DNA from: Galbula dea
Taxonomy: Eukaryota > Chordata > Aves > Piciformes > Galbulidae
Assembly: GCA_013399015.1 (NCBI GenBank)
Contig: VWZX01008936.1
Span: 3,800,327 to 3,864,326, forward strand
Direction: 5' to 3'
Length of the DNA: 64,000 bases
Shown: in pieces, positions 36,488 to 49,915 of the stretch
Layout of the letters: each line of letters begins with the position of its first letter
Position numbering within the stretch: position 1 is the first letter of the stretch
Notes under the pieces: model-generated
What the model was told of the DNA's origin: nothing
Databases searched by the model: none
What the model saw: the letters and a program-made list of their open reading frames with translations, nothing else
Position numbers and translations under genes: made by a program

Positions 36488-39400
36488 AGATCATGGAAGA
36501 AATAACACATCTGTCATATTAATTCTGCAGCTGCAATTCTGACTGCATAGCTCTACCACCCTTAATATCATTTGGTCTTTGCTAGGCCCAGTAATCCCTG
36601 GCTAACAGATTCACCTTAAATATATGACCAAGAGATTTGGAAAATTGGTGTAGAACTGTATCTAGGACTATAACTGGGTTTGGGATCTTATTTCTCAGAA
36701 ACAGTCTACTTGTTTGAAAAAAATGCAGCTATAAAAGCAACATTTTTAATGTGAATTAATGTCTGCATAATCAGGACTGACATCAGTATTTTTCTTCTCT
36801 GGCTAATCTCAATGCTTTATGCAGATCAAGGATTTCTATTGCCTATCTGGACAAAGGTTCTTGTGCACTGTAGGACCCAAAGAAATACATACATAAATAT
36901 TTGAAGGTATTCTACAGATAGGTTTGTACCCACTATTGTTATTTTAAACTGTTCATGTTGCTGTCTTGCATTCCACTTTCTAGCACAGTAAAATAAATTA
37001 CTTAGAACGCTGTTTACCAGGAACAAATCTGCTACGTAATATTCAAATTGCAATACATGGTTGCTACTTTAGACAATAAAATTATTATCATTTTGAATAG
37101 CTGGAAAAACGTAGGTTTCTTAGAATACACATATCATGTAGTGACTCAGGCTATTTTTGAATACTATAATACCATCCTAATTTAATTTCAACTCCATCTA
37201 GAAAGGTTAATATGTAAAAATGTGACTACTTCTGCAAACAGAAGATGAAATCCTACTGTGCTTATAGTATGGCTCCAGTCATTTAAACTTATCTAACTAA
37301 ATGGTGAACAAGGTGTAAGTTAGTCAACTAGATACTCCTATGATGGGATGAACAGCTTTGATAGAACACTGCCTCAATTTTAGAGTAGCTAAAGCAATCA
37401 CTTCAGATAGGTGCAACTTTCAGACAGCTAAACTATGAGATTAATTCATTCTTTACTGGTCTCTATGGTTCACTGCTAAGTACCTTAGTACTGTGGCATC
37501 TGTGAATGCTTTTTCACTTGCTCCACCATGACATCAGCCAGCCACTCTTAGATGACAAGTGCCCTGCTAAACAAGACACAGACGGTTTTTGCACTGAGGC
37601 AGACAAGGAATTTTCTTGTATCTTATTCTACCATGTGGTTGTGAAATATGGTAACAAGCAGCCAGGGATACAGTCACATCTGATATTGCCACAGCCATGT
37701 TTTCTACCATGAATATTTGCTTATGATTCAAGTATAACCAAAATATGGATACACTTATGAACATAGGAAGCACAAAGCAATTGTCATACAAAAATAGTTC
37801 ACTTCCTGCCATTAAGTCACTGGCTTGAAATTTCAGTTTAACACCATTTTTTCACATTTTTTAAAACGATCCTATGTAAGTCATTTAGTGTCTCCATGCA
37901 TTTGATTCTTAACTGCAAAAGCAATTTAAAAATATCCCTTTTGTTCTCCACTATTTGTTTGCTGTTGTTTTTTTATACTGGTAACCCTTCGGATAAAGTA
38001 TCACCATTTTCTCCTTTCAAGAGCTACATAGTATTCAAGAGTAAATCCAGTTCAAGTAGGTGTTAATTTGGAAGGGCCATAGATCATAAACATAGATCAT
38101 GTAGCAGGATAGCTACATAGCACTCAGCAAAAACTGTCTACCTAGGTTTCTTTCCCAGTTTTTGAGCAGGGTCTTATGTCTGCTCTGAGAAATACTTCTT
38201 GCTTTCCACAGCAGTCAGCTTTATACTCATACCTACATGAGCAACAGTCACAGTTTAATTGGTTCTCTAGGCAATAATGTGACACAAGGTCATAGCACAA
38301 GTTACACCTGAAGCAGTGTGGAAACCTGAAGATAAATGTGGAAACACAAGATACAAACAGTGTAGCAATGGTATTAATTATCTGGCAAGATTAACTCTAC
38401 ATTTACAGCTTGTCAACATTCCACTGGTCATTCAACAAGAAAGAACAATTTAGGAATGCTGTTGGCACTCACAAAGCCATTTGTAGGTCTAGACACTTTT
38501 TTTATTGGATCTATGAAATAAAGTTACTTTGCAGGAATACTTCAGGACACGATAAACAAGTAAGGTGGTAGGAGCAACAGGTTTTGGTGAAATATAACAT
38601 TTAACACTCTTTTGGTAGTCTCAGCACAAATAAGGAAAACAGAACATAGCCAGGAAAGCAGTTAAAGCTTCAAGCCAAATCCTCTGTGGGCATCAATCAG
38701 TTGCACTATTTTACCCAAGGTGAAGAACTGGCCCTGAAATGAATTCACCCTGCTGCTGTATTATCAAAGAGCTTCTATTTGCCCTCTTGCTCACCAGTGC
38801 TTGAAAGGAAGCGTCCCATGAAGTATATGCCAGAATCCACACAAAATATCTTCTTGCATTTCCTCATCATATCACCTCTGCTGATGACCCCTGGACTCTT
38901 CCTTTCAAATCCTCTGTGTTCTGATACCCCCACTGCACAAACATGGTTACCTACTTCCTACAGAAATAAACTTTGCTCAGTAACCATGGACATAGTTTAT
39001 CCAGTCAGGAAAACAACTGTCCATTGTGAAAAAAATGAAAATGCTCTTGTTCCCATTCAGTGACCCCATCCCTGCTGACACCAGAGCAGCAATTTTTCTT
39101 ATCTGAGGAAACATGACCACATGGGAGAGGATTACATGCTGGAATATAGCAATCACATTGAGCAATGCTTTTCTTTTTCCTTTTCTGTAATCACAGTACT
39201 GAAAGATAGATCTGACAGGATTTTATTGACACAGACTTTTTATAGATCCAGTTAAAAGGTCCCCAGACACTCATTCAGCTTCCAGTAGGTATAGTACAAA
39301 AGCACTGCAGAATCATTGTTAGTGAAAATCTATTTTGCTTTGAACAGTCAGGGGAGGAGAGAGGAGAATTCCAAAAGACCTTAACAGACATCACTTAGGT

Positions 39401-42400
39401 ATGGCACACTACCTGTGTTAGTTTGCCACAACCAAACGGAAATACTTTCTCTTGTCAGTAAGGGAATTGTAAGACATGGCCTTAGTTCATAGCCTTAATC
39501 TATCTGATCTTTGACATATGTCTTCTTCACCTCATTTCCCTATCTCAGCAATAAAGACTGGCTCCTTCACTTCATCTATCTTTTCAAATTAGACATGTAC
39601 ACTAACCCTTTCACCCTACATGCTGTGGTTGGAATAATGTAAGAGGGCCCTAAATGCTTCATATCCAGCCACAAAAAGATTCCTGCAGTGAAACACAGAA
39701 GCCACAAAGCTACTTACAGAGGTAACATCATGTAACAGGCTGATCTCAGTTGAAACTCCAGAAACATATACACTAATTATATCTTTAATATTATGCACTT
39801 TGAGATCCTTAGCTGAAGAGTTCAGCTGGCTATCACAGTAATAGTACCGATAACAGTTAAAGTCAGAAAATATTTTCTGCCTTAGCCTCTTGGTTTCACT
39901 CATTAATCCACTTTTGAAGCTCATTTTTTAATGTTTTAGGATAAAACCAAACCAAAACACAACAGCAGTACATCTTGCTAAAATGGGAGCAAATTCCTAA
40001 CAGCTTTTGTGCTATGGAACAGTGGGAAACAAATTTGCACACACACTTTTCTAATTGTAATGAAATTCTAACCATACTTGTTTTTGAATAGGGCAACAGC
40101 AAAAACAGCTGAAGTTTGAAATGTGACACTCAGCACACACATTGTCCTTTATAAGAAGTACATAGTGTGCTGTGTTTGAGGAAGACATGGGTTTTGCTTT
40201 TTTTCTTTTCAGTACTAATTGGCTGAAAAAGAATCCTTTCACATTTTAACAGACCCTAATAAAGCTGTGCCTTTTCGACACCACAAGTTACCTCTGCGCC
40301 ATGGCAAGCTCATGCACTGCAGAAAAGATTTGTGTGCAGGAAATGCTTGTACATAAGTAGCATTATACTGTCTGATTCATAAAATCATAGAAACCTGAGT
40401 AAAATTGCCTAAAAGTGGTCACTGATCCATAAGACAGACCAAAGATTGGTTCTGGTAACTGAGACATGACTCAGTCTAAACCTCAGATGAAGTCAGAACA
40501 CCCATTTCTTCTGGAAAAACTTGTGATCATTTGTGTACTTCACTGTGCCCTGAATTGCCTTTGCACCCAGCTGGAGGCTTCCTTCCCCTTCTCCATTCAT
40601 GAAAGATTTGGAAGATATGTTTCTGGATGTCCCACTTCCTTTGTAAGTAGGTTCAAGGCCTCCTTCCTACTACTCTCTGCAGAAAAAGAAATGCTGCTTT
40701 TTACTGGACAGTGCTGCTATGTCCTTCACCTACCTACAGAGTGTAAGTCTCTTCCAAAACAGAAAACAACAACTTATACAGTATTCTTCTGTCTTTAACC
40801 TATTTATGGCCAAACCTACACCTTCATCTTTGTGACCAGTATAAGACCACAGCTGCAGTGTACAAAATTCAATCTCTCTCACTGTGACAGTGGTCCCAAG
40901 GGATTCTCCTTTTCCTTTGGATTGAGGATTTGGATGAGAGCAGCATGGCTATATGGGCCATTTACATGCAGTGTGTGCTATGTGGACCATCAAGACCCTG
41001 CGCCTTTATTGAACCAAACCACAGATGCTGAAGATTGCACGCAATACAACAAGCCAAAAGAATGCCATGCCTTAAAGGATTTGGATCTTGGTCATGCATA
41101 ATCCAGGAATACGGTTATATAAGTCTTTCAGTTAATGGGCACCTGCAGGAAGCAGGCTGGAATGGTAGATATCCAGGGACAGATATAGTTTTCAGACAGG
41201 AATAGGATAAATTCTGAGGATGTGGAAGGCCATAGGTCCTGATATCCAGGACTTGTGTGCCTCTAGAGAGATCAAATGCAACTCAGATACAAAGCATTCA
41301 TTACAACCTCGAGGAGTCAGAGTAATTTGTCCAGGAAGAAACAGGTAAAGGGACATATTTACAGTGATCTTAGTGTGTATATCATTCCTATTTAATATCA
41401 TCTTTTAATCATGAAAGCTGCTCTAGCCTAGAGATGTTCCATAAACAGTTGTGACTTCCCCTCCACCTTGCAACTAGACTAACAACACTTTGCAGACTCC
41501 TTGTTCCACCTGCTCCATGCAGCACCACAACTATGATGGCACATGGTCCTGCATTCATAGATCTTAGTTAGTTAAGTTTTCAGTTTAGCAGATTCAAAAG
41601 ATTACTAATACTCATAATTTAACATTGCAACAGCAAACCTAGGTTCTAATCACAAAAACAGACACCTCACGCATGCTGCCCTAGCTTTCTAGCTCCAGTA
41701 ATTGTCTGTGACTGCCAACACAAAACACATGAGTAAGACACCAGCACCGAAGTGAGTACTGCAAGATCAGTTATCAAGGTTTGCAAGCTTTCAGCAGCAG
41801 CAGGGAAGGCAGGCATCATTTCCTGTCTCTATAGGATTTCAGCAGAAACAAGCCTCTTCACCTTGAGGAAGGAGAGATAAATTTTCAGCATGACACAAGA
41901 TATCATGTATATCATTATAACAGTGCTGCCAAAAAACACAGGGGCAAGTGCCCACTGCCTCTCTTTCACCACCCGTTTCCCATCTTCTAGTCACTGACAA
42001 CTTCAGCTAATCATAGCTACACTTTCTGCTCTCTCTCGCTTACCTTTGAAAATGTTTCTAACAAGGTTGTTTCCAACATCATAATTTGGCCTACATCAAA
42101 ATCCTAGCATCAATTTGCAGCCCTCAGTCTTAGATGTGTCCCATTTTTATAAGTCCAGGACTACAGTCCAAGTTCTGATCCTTATGCTGAAGCTTTCCAA
42201 ATTAAGAGAAAAAAACCACCATTTTTCTTACTTGTAGATCTTCCCAATCTTTAAAAATACTTGTGAGGACTGCATGTCAGAAAAATATCAGGACTTGCAA
42301 AATGCACATTCCACCACCACCCTACAGGTTGTAGCTGCATAAGAGACATAGAGAAAAAAGAGTAGGCAAGGTCACCAAGTAGAAAAGGCCACCCCTGGCC

Positions 42401-45400
42401 TTTACACATCATTGTTTTGAAGATAGCTTTGGCAAAGATCTTTTGCAGTTTTCCATACTTCTCAATGGGCTCCTAGCTTGACCTCAAGATACCAAGTCTT
42501 GTCCACAGACAGAAGTCAGTAATTGATAGCTTCTGTTGCTGAGGGGCAACTGCATAGCCAACACAAAGAGCACACCGCCTGCCACCACAGCAGATACAGA
42601 GTATGCTCCCAAGCACATCATTCCCACCTTGAAACACAGAAGCAAACTTTACTAGCTAAATTTTCTGTATATCTTCCCCATTCATCTCCCCCTGACATGA
42701 TTAAAAATTCAGAATATATACCTATGTTTTTATTTACCACTGGCAGAATCTATTTTCTGCAGACCTAGAGAGACATACAGTGTTACAGAAATGCTAAGAA
42801 GTATCTTACAATTCTCACGTCTGCTCTTGTTGATTATGGTTTGTACCTCAGTAACATAGACTGAAAGCAGGGAAGCCTGAATCCTAGTGTACAGCATAAT
42901 CTGCAGAAGGCATTAGTCTTCCTGTTTTTTCTCTTGTGCTGACCTTGGAAAGAGAGGCAGTCTTTCACACTAGAAACCCAAACTTATAAAGCAAAAGAAT
43001 GTTTCTTCCACCAAGCACTAAAGAAGCTCAGGTTCAGACATGTCTCGGTACTGAGCTCTTGCTGCAGTATCAAGATTCTTCAGTTTGGGAGCTGGACACA
43101 TGTCTTGCTTTTAATACCAAAAATGGCCACCAAACAGTATATGTGTCCTTACATAGAGCAGATTTCTCAGAGCCATGGAATCACCTGGGCTTTTGCAAAA
43201 CAGTATGGCATAGTGTCTTTTGTTTAAAACATACACTCATTGCTGAAAGAGAGCATTTTGATAAGGTCATCTTGACAATTCTGAGTGGAAATTTCTTAGA
43301 AAGTGAAGACTAATTAAACTGGTGCTTCTTGAACTTACTGAGGGACAAGGATGCTCACCATTTTGCAAATTTCCTCTTATTGTATAGACACAACTGGAGA
43401 ACAAAAGAGTGCTCACTATAAATGATTGTAAAACTCCATTGTTCTTTACAGAGTTTTAACATAGTTTTCACAGAGGGGGATTGAGGGGAAGGTTGTTAGG
43501 TTTTGGCTGAAAAAACATATTTTAGAACAATGTTAATCAAACTACTAATGACTATCCCACAGACAAGCATGGCCAGCATTGTTCTTTGCAAAAAAATGCA
43601 ACAGCATTGTTCAGAGACTCTAAACCAGGATTCTTTTGGCTTCAATTGGCGGTGGAACATGGAACACCACCATTCTGATGAAAAAGGCATGATGCTTTGG
43701 ATTTTTACCTGACCATTATTAGTGCCTCCTCATTGGAAACAGTTATCAGCAATGCTGGTTTTTGCCAGCCTTTCTTCCTTCCAAGGAAATATGATAGATT
43801 GCAAGAATAACTTTCCAATTCCAGCTAAATGAGCAATAGGTCAGGTCTAAGTATAATAACTATAAGCTCTAAGCATAATAAGACATTTCTAAACATCAAA
43901 AAGATTGTGCTTCATGAATAAGCTTCTTTAAATGCTATTTGAACAAACTTATCCACCACTAATACCAATGTTGACATTGCCCTGGATTTATAATGCATTC
44001 TCAAAGCTCATTAATATTATCATCATCAAATATCCAGCATTTCTTCTCTTAAAGAAGACTATTTTCATTTTCTTATATTTGATCTGATAGTATCAAAGAG
44101 AAACATTTCAATTTTTTTTCTGCAAACACTTCTGACACTCTGTTCTAATTCAAGACAAAAATAAATCACATATATTCTGAAATCTCAAACATCCCACCAG
44201 GCAGGAGCTCAGTTTTTTAAGTAATCTTCATCTAGTGTAAAGACAAACTATTTTCAATTTTTCTAGGAAGATTTTTAAATGCAAGTCAGCTTGTGCTACC
44301 AGAACACTCAGCATTATGGAAAGAGATAACCAAATACAAAACACTTTGGCAATTTTCCATGTGAGCCCTTTTCTGCCCTTCAATATACAGCTAACAGTTC
44401 TACTCTGTCCACCATACTGACATCATATCTTCCTTCTGGAGCATATTCAACAATTATCATAGCTGAGCATCAAAGCATTTGCTGAGCTTCCTTTATATGC
44501 TCCACCTATAAAGGAAGGAAGGAAACACTATTGGTCCTACAGGAAGCCCATTTTATCTCCTTAATGAACACCCTCTGAGCCACCTGGGAGGACTGCAAGG
44601 ATGCTGGAGATGGAAATGCAGAATATCTGGAGTAGGTTGTGACAGTTATTACTGTAGCAAGCATCAGGTTCCTGTAGGCTCACATTGGGTTGATTCTGAA
44701 CAGAGTCATCTTTATGAAGGAAATATAACTTATTTTCACATCAGTTCTCACTCCCTAATCTAGTCTCTTCTCTCTAAGAAGGGTGTTTCCATCTGGAGTC
44801 CTCTGACAGGGCACAAGGTAGCAGGGAAACATACTCACTTTAACATTGAAATTATGCAATAAACAAGATGCACTGATGAGAACTGTCACCAAGAGGGAAC
44901 ATCCCATGCTAACACCAAGGCATAATTACCCTCAGTGCTGCGGGTAGTGGCACTCACCTCCATTCTGATCTATACCTTGTTTACAAGAAGTAATTGTACT
45001 ATAATTTGAGAGAAGTGCTAATAACATCTACAGAATAAGACTGGACATATCAAATATTTGCTTAAAATAATTCTAAAATGCTTTAAAGGTGAGATGCACA
45101 AGAAGGCGAGAAAATCTGAATAGGACATCAGTGACTACTGAAATAATCAGTGCTCTAAAGGAAATACAGTTCAAATCTGAGAACTTATTTTTTTCTCTGT
45201 CAAATTAAAAAAAAAATTCTTCCTGACCACTTTGAATATTTTAAACCAAAACATCATGAACAACCAAGATTCATGGACATCATCATTTGAAGATTGGCTT
45301 TTCTTGGAACTAGGGTGAAGTTGAAAATGAAATTCTCAATATCTTGGCTCAGGCCCAAGGAAGACAAAGGTATGCAAGACTTAAAGCCTAATGCATTAGA

Positions 45401-46787
45401 TGCTCAATAAAGAGTTGTAACTGAGATGCCCACTAGACCACAGAACTTTGGCCCACTCAACATATACTGGAAAAGGTATTACAGACTTGCAAACTCTTGC
45501 AAAAATTCTATTTTGGGATGTACATGTCTCAGCCTGGCACAAGTTTAGAAAAATAACTAGGCCAGTACAAAAGGATTTTTACTATAATATATTTATCTGT
45601 TAAAGGTAAGCCTTGTTTCTTTTATACGTTGTTATCATTTCATCAACAAACAAGTACTGTACATCCCATCCACCTAACTTTGGAAATATCTCAAGTAAAA
45701 GAAAATAACAACAGTAAAGGGCCATCTCAGCTTTATTGCTTGTATTTTCTGAAGTGCATCTTCTGTTTTGCTCACATGCTTTCCCTGTAACACCCTTGGG
45801 AGCAGTCAGCATGGCTACAAGAATTAAAGAATCTGTCTCATGCTTGCCTTCACCCATTTGACCATCTCACAGGGAACCCAAGGCTTAACACATTACACTC
45901 ATGAGGATCAAATAAGTTCAAAAAGGCATAGTTCAGTCATTTCTGAAGCTGCTATTCTGGCTTACTTTAAGCATAGCAGGTAAGTCAGGTTTTGACAATA
46001 CGTAGCACAAAAATACATGTTGTGTTATATGAAGCTGTTGTTCATGTGTTCATGAAGAAGTAGAGGTAGTCAGTCATTCACACCACTAAGCATTCTTTAC
46101 TGAGAAAGTTATCATGAGGCAAGAGAAGAGGAGAGGAGAGTACAGGGCCACTTCAACTAAAGCAAAAAGGTAATGAAAAACCTGAAGCAAAGCTCTAATC
46201 TAAAATGCACAAGGTAGTGTCTAAAAAGTATTATGTACATCCTATGCACTCTATACCAACTGGAATTTTCTTCATTCAGAAGGCTCTCGCTTAGTCACAT
46301 GACTATAGCTCTACATGGTATTAATAGGGAAGCATCACTGTTAAGTCAGAGGAGCTCTGCTGAGGAAATGGAGTTACACCAGCTGAATTGTGTCGCAAAA
46401 GAGACACAGACAAGGAGGTCAAGCTTTGTGTTTAAATCAGTCCATCACAAAAAACCTCATGTGTAACAGCCAAGAGTATAACACACTAAAAATACATTGT
46501 GAAAAGAGAAAAAAAGTTATGTTTTGTTTTATTGCTACCAAAACCTCCTTTTTCTCCTTTGCCATGTGCAAATCATTGCTAAAACAGCCTCTTTGTTCAG
46601 GTCAAGAAGGCTGGCATTAAGAAAGGGAGGTGCCTGGTCCCTAAACACGAGGTCCCATTAATTTTACTGATAGACTATTCTTTAAAGAGATCCATCTGTT
46701 TCTTATTTGGCATATTCAGAATAGTAGCTTGTTACATTTTTACAAGAATCTGTGTGATCCAAGAAAAGCAAAACCTCATGTAATGAA

Positions 46788-46800
46788 AGAGAGAGAGAGA
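46788..46800. repeat. Short (GA)n run
   Basis: Six to seven GA units, GAGAGAGAGAGA, in unique sequence. Confidence 0.85.
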
Positions 46801-48950
46801 ATACTTATTAAACAATCTCCTCCATGCTGCACAACTTAAACATCCATCTCCAAAATGCCTTCAGCCTATTCCATTTGCAACTGTCAAATTCCTTGCTTCA
46901 GGGGGAAGGGAGTTTAAGCCTACTATTTTCCTTTCAATTTTCCAAAATATGCATCCAAGTAACATCTTCTAAGTCCAGAATAAACCTTCTCATCTTCTGA
47001 GATGCTTCCCTTCATAGCATATTACAAAAAACTGGTAACTTCAGTCAAACTCCCAAGCTGCTCCTGCAAGAATTTAAGCTGAAGGCAGGAGCTGAGACAC
47101 AATGAAGTCAAGTTAGGACCAATCTATGATGATAGGTATCTTTGTTTGGTTAGTTAATAGTTGCAAATATTATTCTGAGTTGAGCGCTGAACTTCAGAAA
47201 ATGCACTGTCAAAGATGGGAAAGAAAAAAAGTCCCAACATAAAGACTGAGTCTTTCTTCAAATATTAAGTATATGACTTCTTAACAAAAAAAAGGACTTG
47301 TATTTAGCTTGTAATGCATACATAAGCTTCCTTCAATGCCTGAAATAATCAGGAGCATAATTTCTTAGTGAATGCAGCCAATATAATTTTATTCAGGTTC
47401 CAGCGTTTCTGTCTTATCCTAACAAAGAATTAAACCTAACTATTCACACGATTTATCAGCACTGCCCCTTCTTCTGGCTGGTACTTAAATCATCTTTATA
47501 AAATGTTATATGCTTTCTTGATTTATAAAGTCATTTAGCTCTATTCTCAGTTTTGAGGATGCATATTATCTATTGACAACATCCCTGTGTAAGTATTTAT
47601 ACAATACTTAATATACTATTTAAGTAATGAAATGAGAGGATGAGGCTGCAACAACCAAACCTACTTTTGAACTAACAGACAGTGAGCATTCAAGACATAG
47701 ATATGAACAGAGTCAAAATTTGGTACTGGGACTAGGCTCCTGAGAGATCATTTGATTTTCAGAGGCAACATTATTTTCAGTAAGGTTTCTGTGTACTATG
47801 ATGTCTATCACTCATTTTAGTCAGCTGTAAGCAGACCAAGTATATAATGTAGTAAAATGCCATTACCGTTAATCCCCAAATAATTGTTTTTCTAGTTGTC
47901 ACATAACTGTACACAAGAAGCATTATTCCTTTTTTAATAGAGAAGTACTTATCCCATCGTAATGAAGGTATTAAAACTGACAGCAGATAGAAGCTGCTGA
48001 AATTTTCCTGAGTCTGCACATGCTTTAAACTCACAATCAGCAAAAGCAAATGCTCAACAGAAACAAGAATTGCCATTGAAACAAATTATTTTAGCAACAG
48101 AACCACAAGCTGATGTGCTTCCTTTTCAGTTTCAAAATAAAAGAACAGCTAGTCACTTTCACGATGCTCAAGATGTTTGTGAAAACCAAACCTCCTCTGC
48201 CTTCAGCTGCAAACTGCTTGTGCCTGACAGAAAGCAGAGCACAATCCTGCCCTCCATCAAGTCTCCATTCCTGCCTTGGCTCCAAGAATAAGGACAGTAC
48301 ACCACAAGCCCCCATTGCTCCCTGCTCCACTGCCAAAATCTCTCCATCAATCTTGTACAATGCATTGGTGATCTTGTCAGTCCAAAACTGACACTGGTGT
48401 TGCACTTCAAATGTAGGCTTTGAAACAATACAAAATGAACTGGATAGCAAAAGAGTTCTACTGCTTAGCAGAGAGAGCAAGGGATCAAACTTGGAGTGGT
48501 CTGTTACATAAAGGCTAGTACAAGAGGAGGGCATTTAATTTTGGTAATCATTTTGCTAATACTGCAGTATCTGCTCTTTGTACATTGCCAGTTTGCAACA
48601 TGGGTGGAAAGGACATCTTGACACAGAAAATAGAAAAGACCTCTGGTTTCCTAAGCTGGAAGGATAATGGGATGCATCTTTCAAGACTACTACTTGGAAA
48701 AAGATGCAGCGTAAAGCACTATCCCTCTCTGGTGCTGCAGAGAAGTACTCATGCTTTACAGAGGACACTAATTCCTCCAGCGCAGAAGAGTGGTCCTCAT
48801 AATATGTAGGAAATACACACACACATCAATGGAGAAAATATATTTCCCTTCAGCTCTCTAGTAATGAAGACATCTTGATCCCAGAGACAGTGTTAATTAG
48901 TCTCCAGATGGACCTCAGACTACTTGACACAATTTCAAAACTTTGTTATT

Positions 48951-48983
48951 TAAAAACAAACATACAAACAAACAAACAAAAAA
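48951..48983. repeat. (CAAA)n microsatellite
   Basis: About five CAAA units with one CATA variant, ending in an A-run. Confidence 0.93.
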
Positions 48984-49514
48984 GTTAAAGAGAGGCCTGT
49001 GGATGCAAGAGAATCTTGTATCTTAAAGTGTATCCTTTTGAGATATTTGAGCTTCAGAAAAGATTATGCTGAAACTTATTGTGAGTGAACAGTGAGCTGG
49101 AACAGCCAAGCAACTCCACACAAGGTCTCCACCATTTTTGCTGGAAAACTTGTGGTTTAGGCTATTGTGTAAAATTAATATCTACACTAGGAAATCTCGA
49201 CTTTTTCTCAACTAAGCCTGAAACAAAAAGATAGAACTTTCAAGTCTGAAAAGCTGTAAACCTGTACTTAATTTCAGAAAGCTGGTGATTGAAAATTTCA
49301 CTTTTGGTCCAGGTACATTATTGTCATACAGCACACCAGAGTCATGGACTTCAAGGGAATACACTACAACAAAAGTAAGATAAAGGGCAGACTGCAATAC
49401 CAGCATTCATCAGAAGCATGATTCATTCCTGAGAACAAAAGACAGAAGCTCTGTCATAAGAAGCCCCTTCCTTCTGGAGGCCAATGCTGCCTCAAAAGGA
49501 TATATTGTTAGAAA

Positions 49515-49915
49515 AGGCTGTGTCTGCTGTATCTGGGCACAATGGCAGCATCTCTATGCCCTGTGGGTAGCAAGGGCCCACTGCAGATTCTATGGACGGT
49601 GCCATGCCAAGCAGCAGTTCCCTGGAGCAGGAGCACCAGTAGTGGTGGAAGGCTCCCCAGGGGTCCATCAGGGCAGGATTTCAATAACCAGATCCTGTTC
49701 CACCACCACTGGCAGCCAGGAGCAGCCATCGGGGCACTGAGGCAACCCCAGCCCTGGGCTTTAGGCACCTCCCTGGAGACAGGGACAGCCCAGCCTTGCT
49801 GCAGCATCTCTGGGGCAGGGACCAATGGCCTGGGGGCTAATATCGGCTCCTGGGCTGTGGGCTCCAAGGGCTGAGTGGTTACTTTGGGGCCTGCTGTAGC
49901 CGCTGGGCTCTAACA
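49515..49915. repeat. GC-rich interspersed repeat, copy B
   Basis: This is a second GC-rich island with sharp edges. Its blocks at 49714-49784 (AGCCAGGAGCAGCCATC..., CCCTGGGCTTTAGG, CACCTCCCTGG) and 49791-49823 (CAGCCTTGCTGCAGCATCTC) align with copy A at 31000-31461. The 5' third differs from copy A, so the copies may represent different portions or subfamilies. There is no clear poly-A tail and I saw no terminal repeats. Opposed open frames of 119 and 110 codons overlap completely here, which argues against coding. Confidence 0.62.

Larger units (their letters stand above)
34826..49514. other. Long stretch without recognised genes
   Basis: Besides the 26-bp tandem repeat at 36422 and simple runs, no mobile element or gene was recognised. 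The longest frame is minus 48091-48534 (147 codons), with no identifiable domain; it overlaps plus-strand frames of 92 and 73 codons. Frames of 103 to 110 codons at 36091, 40466 and 42999 likewise lack motifs. Confidence 0.55.

Noticed and set aside
38071..38103. TTTGGAAGGGCCATAGATCA resembling a CR1 tail
   Set aside because: Only a few bases agree. It is better described as a 13-bp period duplication of CATAGATCAT.
40379..40420. AAAATCATAGAAACCTGAG resembling a CR1 terminus
   Set aside because: The match stops after about a dozen bases and the following CR1 wording is missing.
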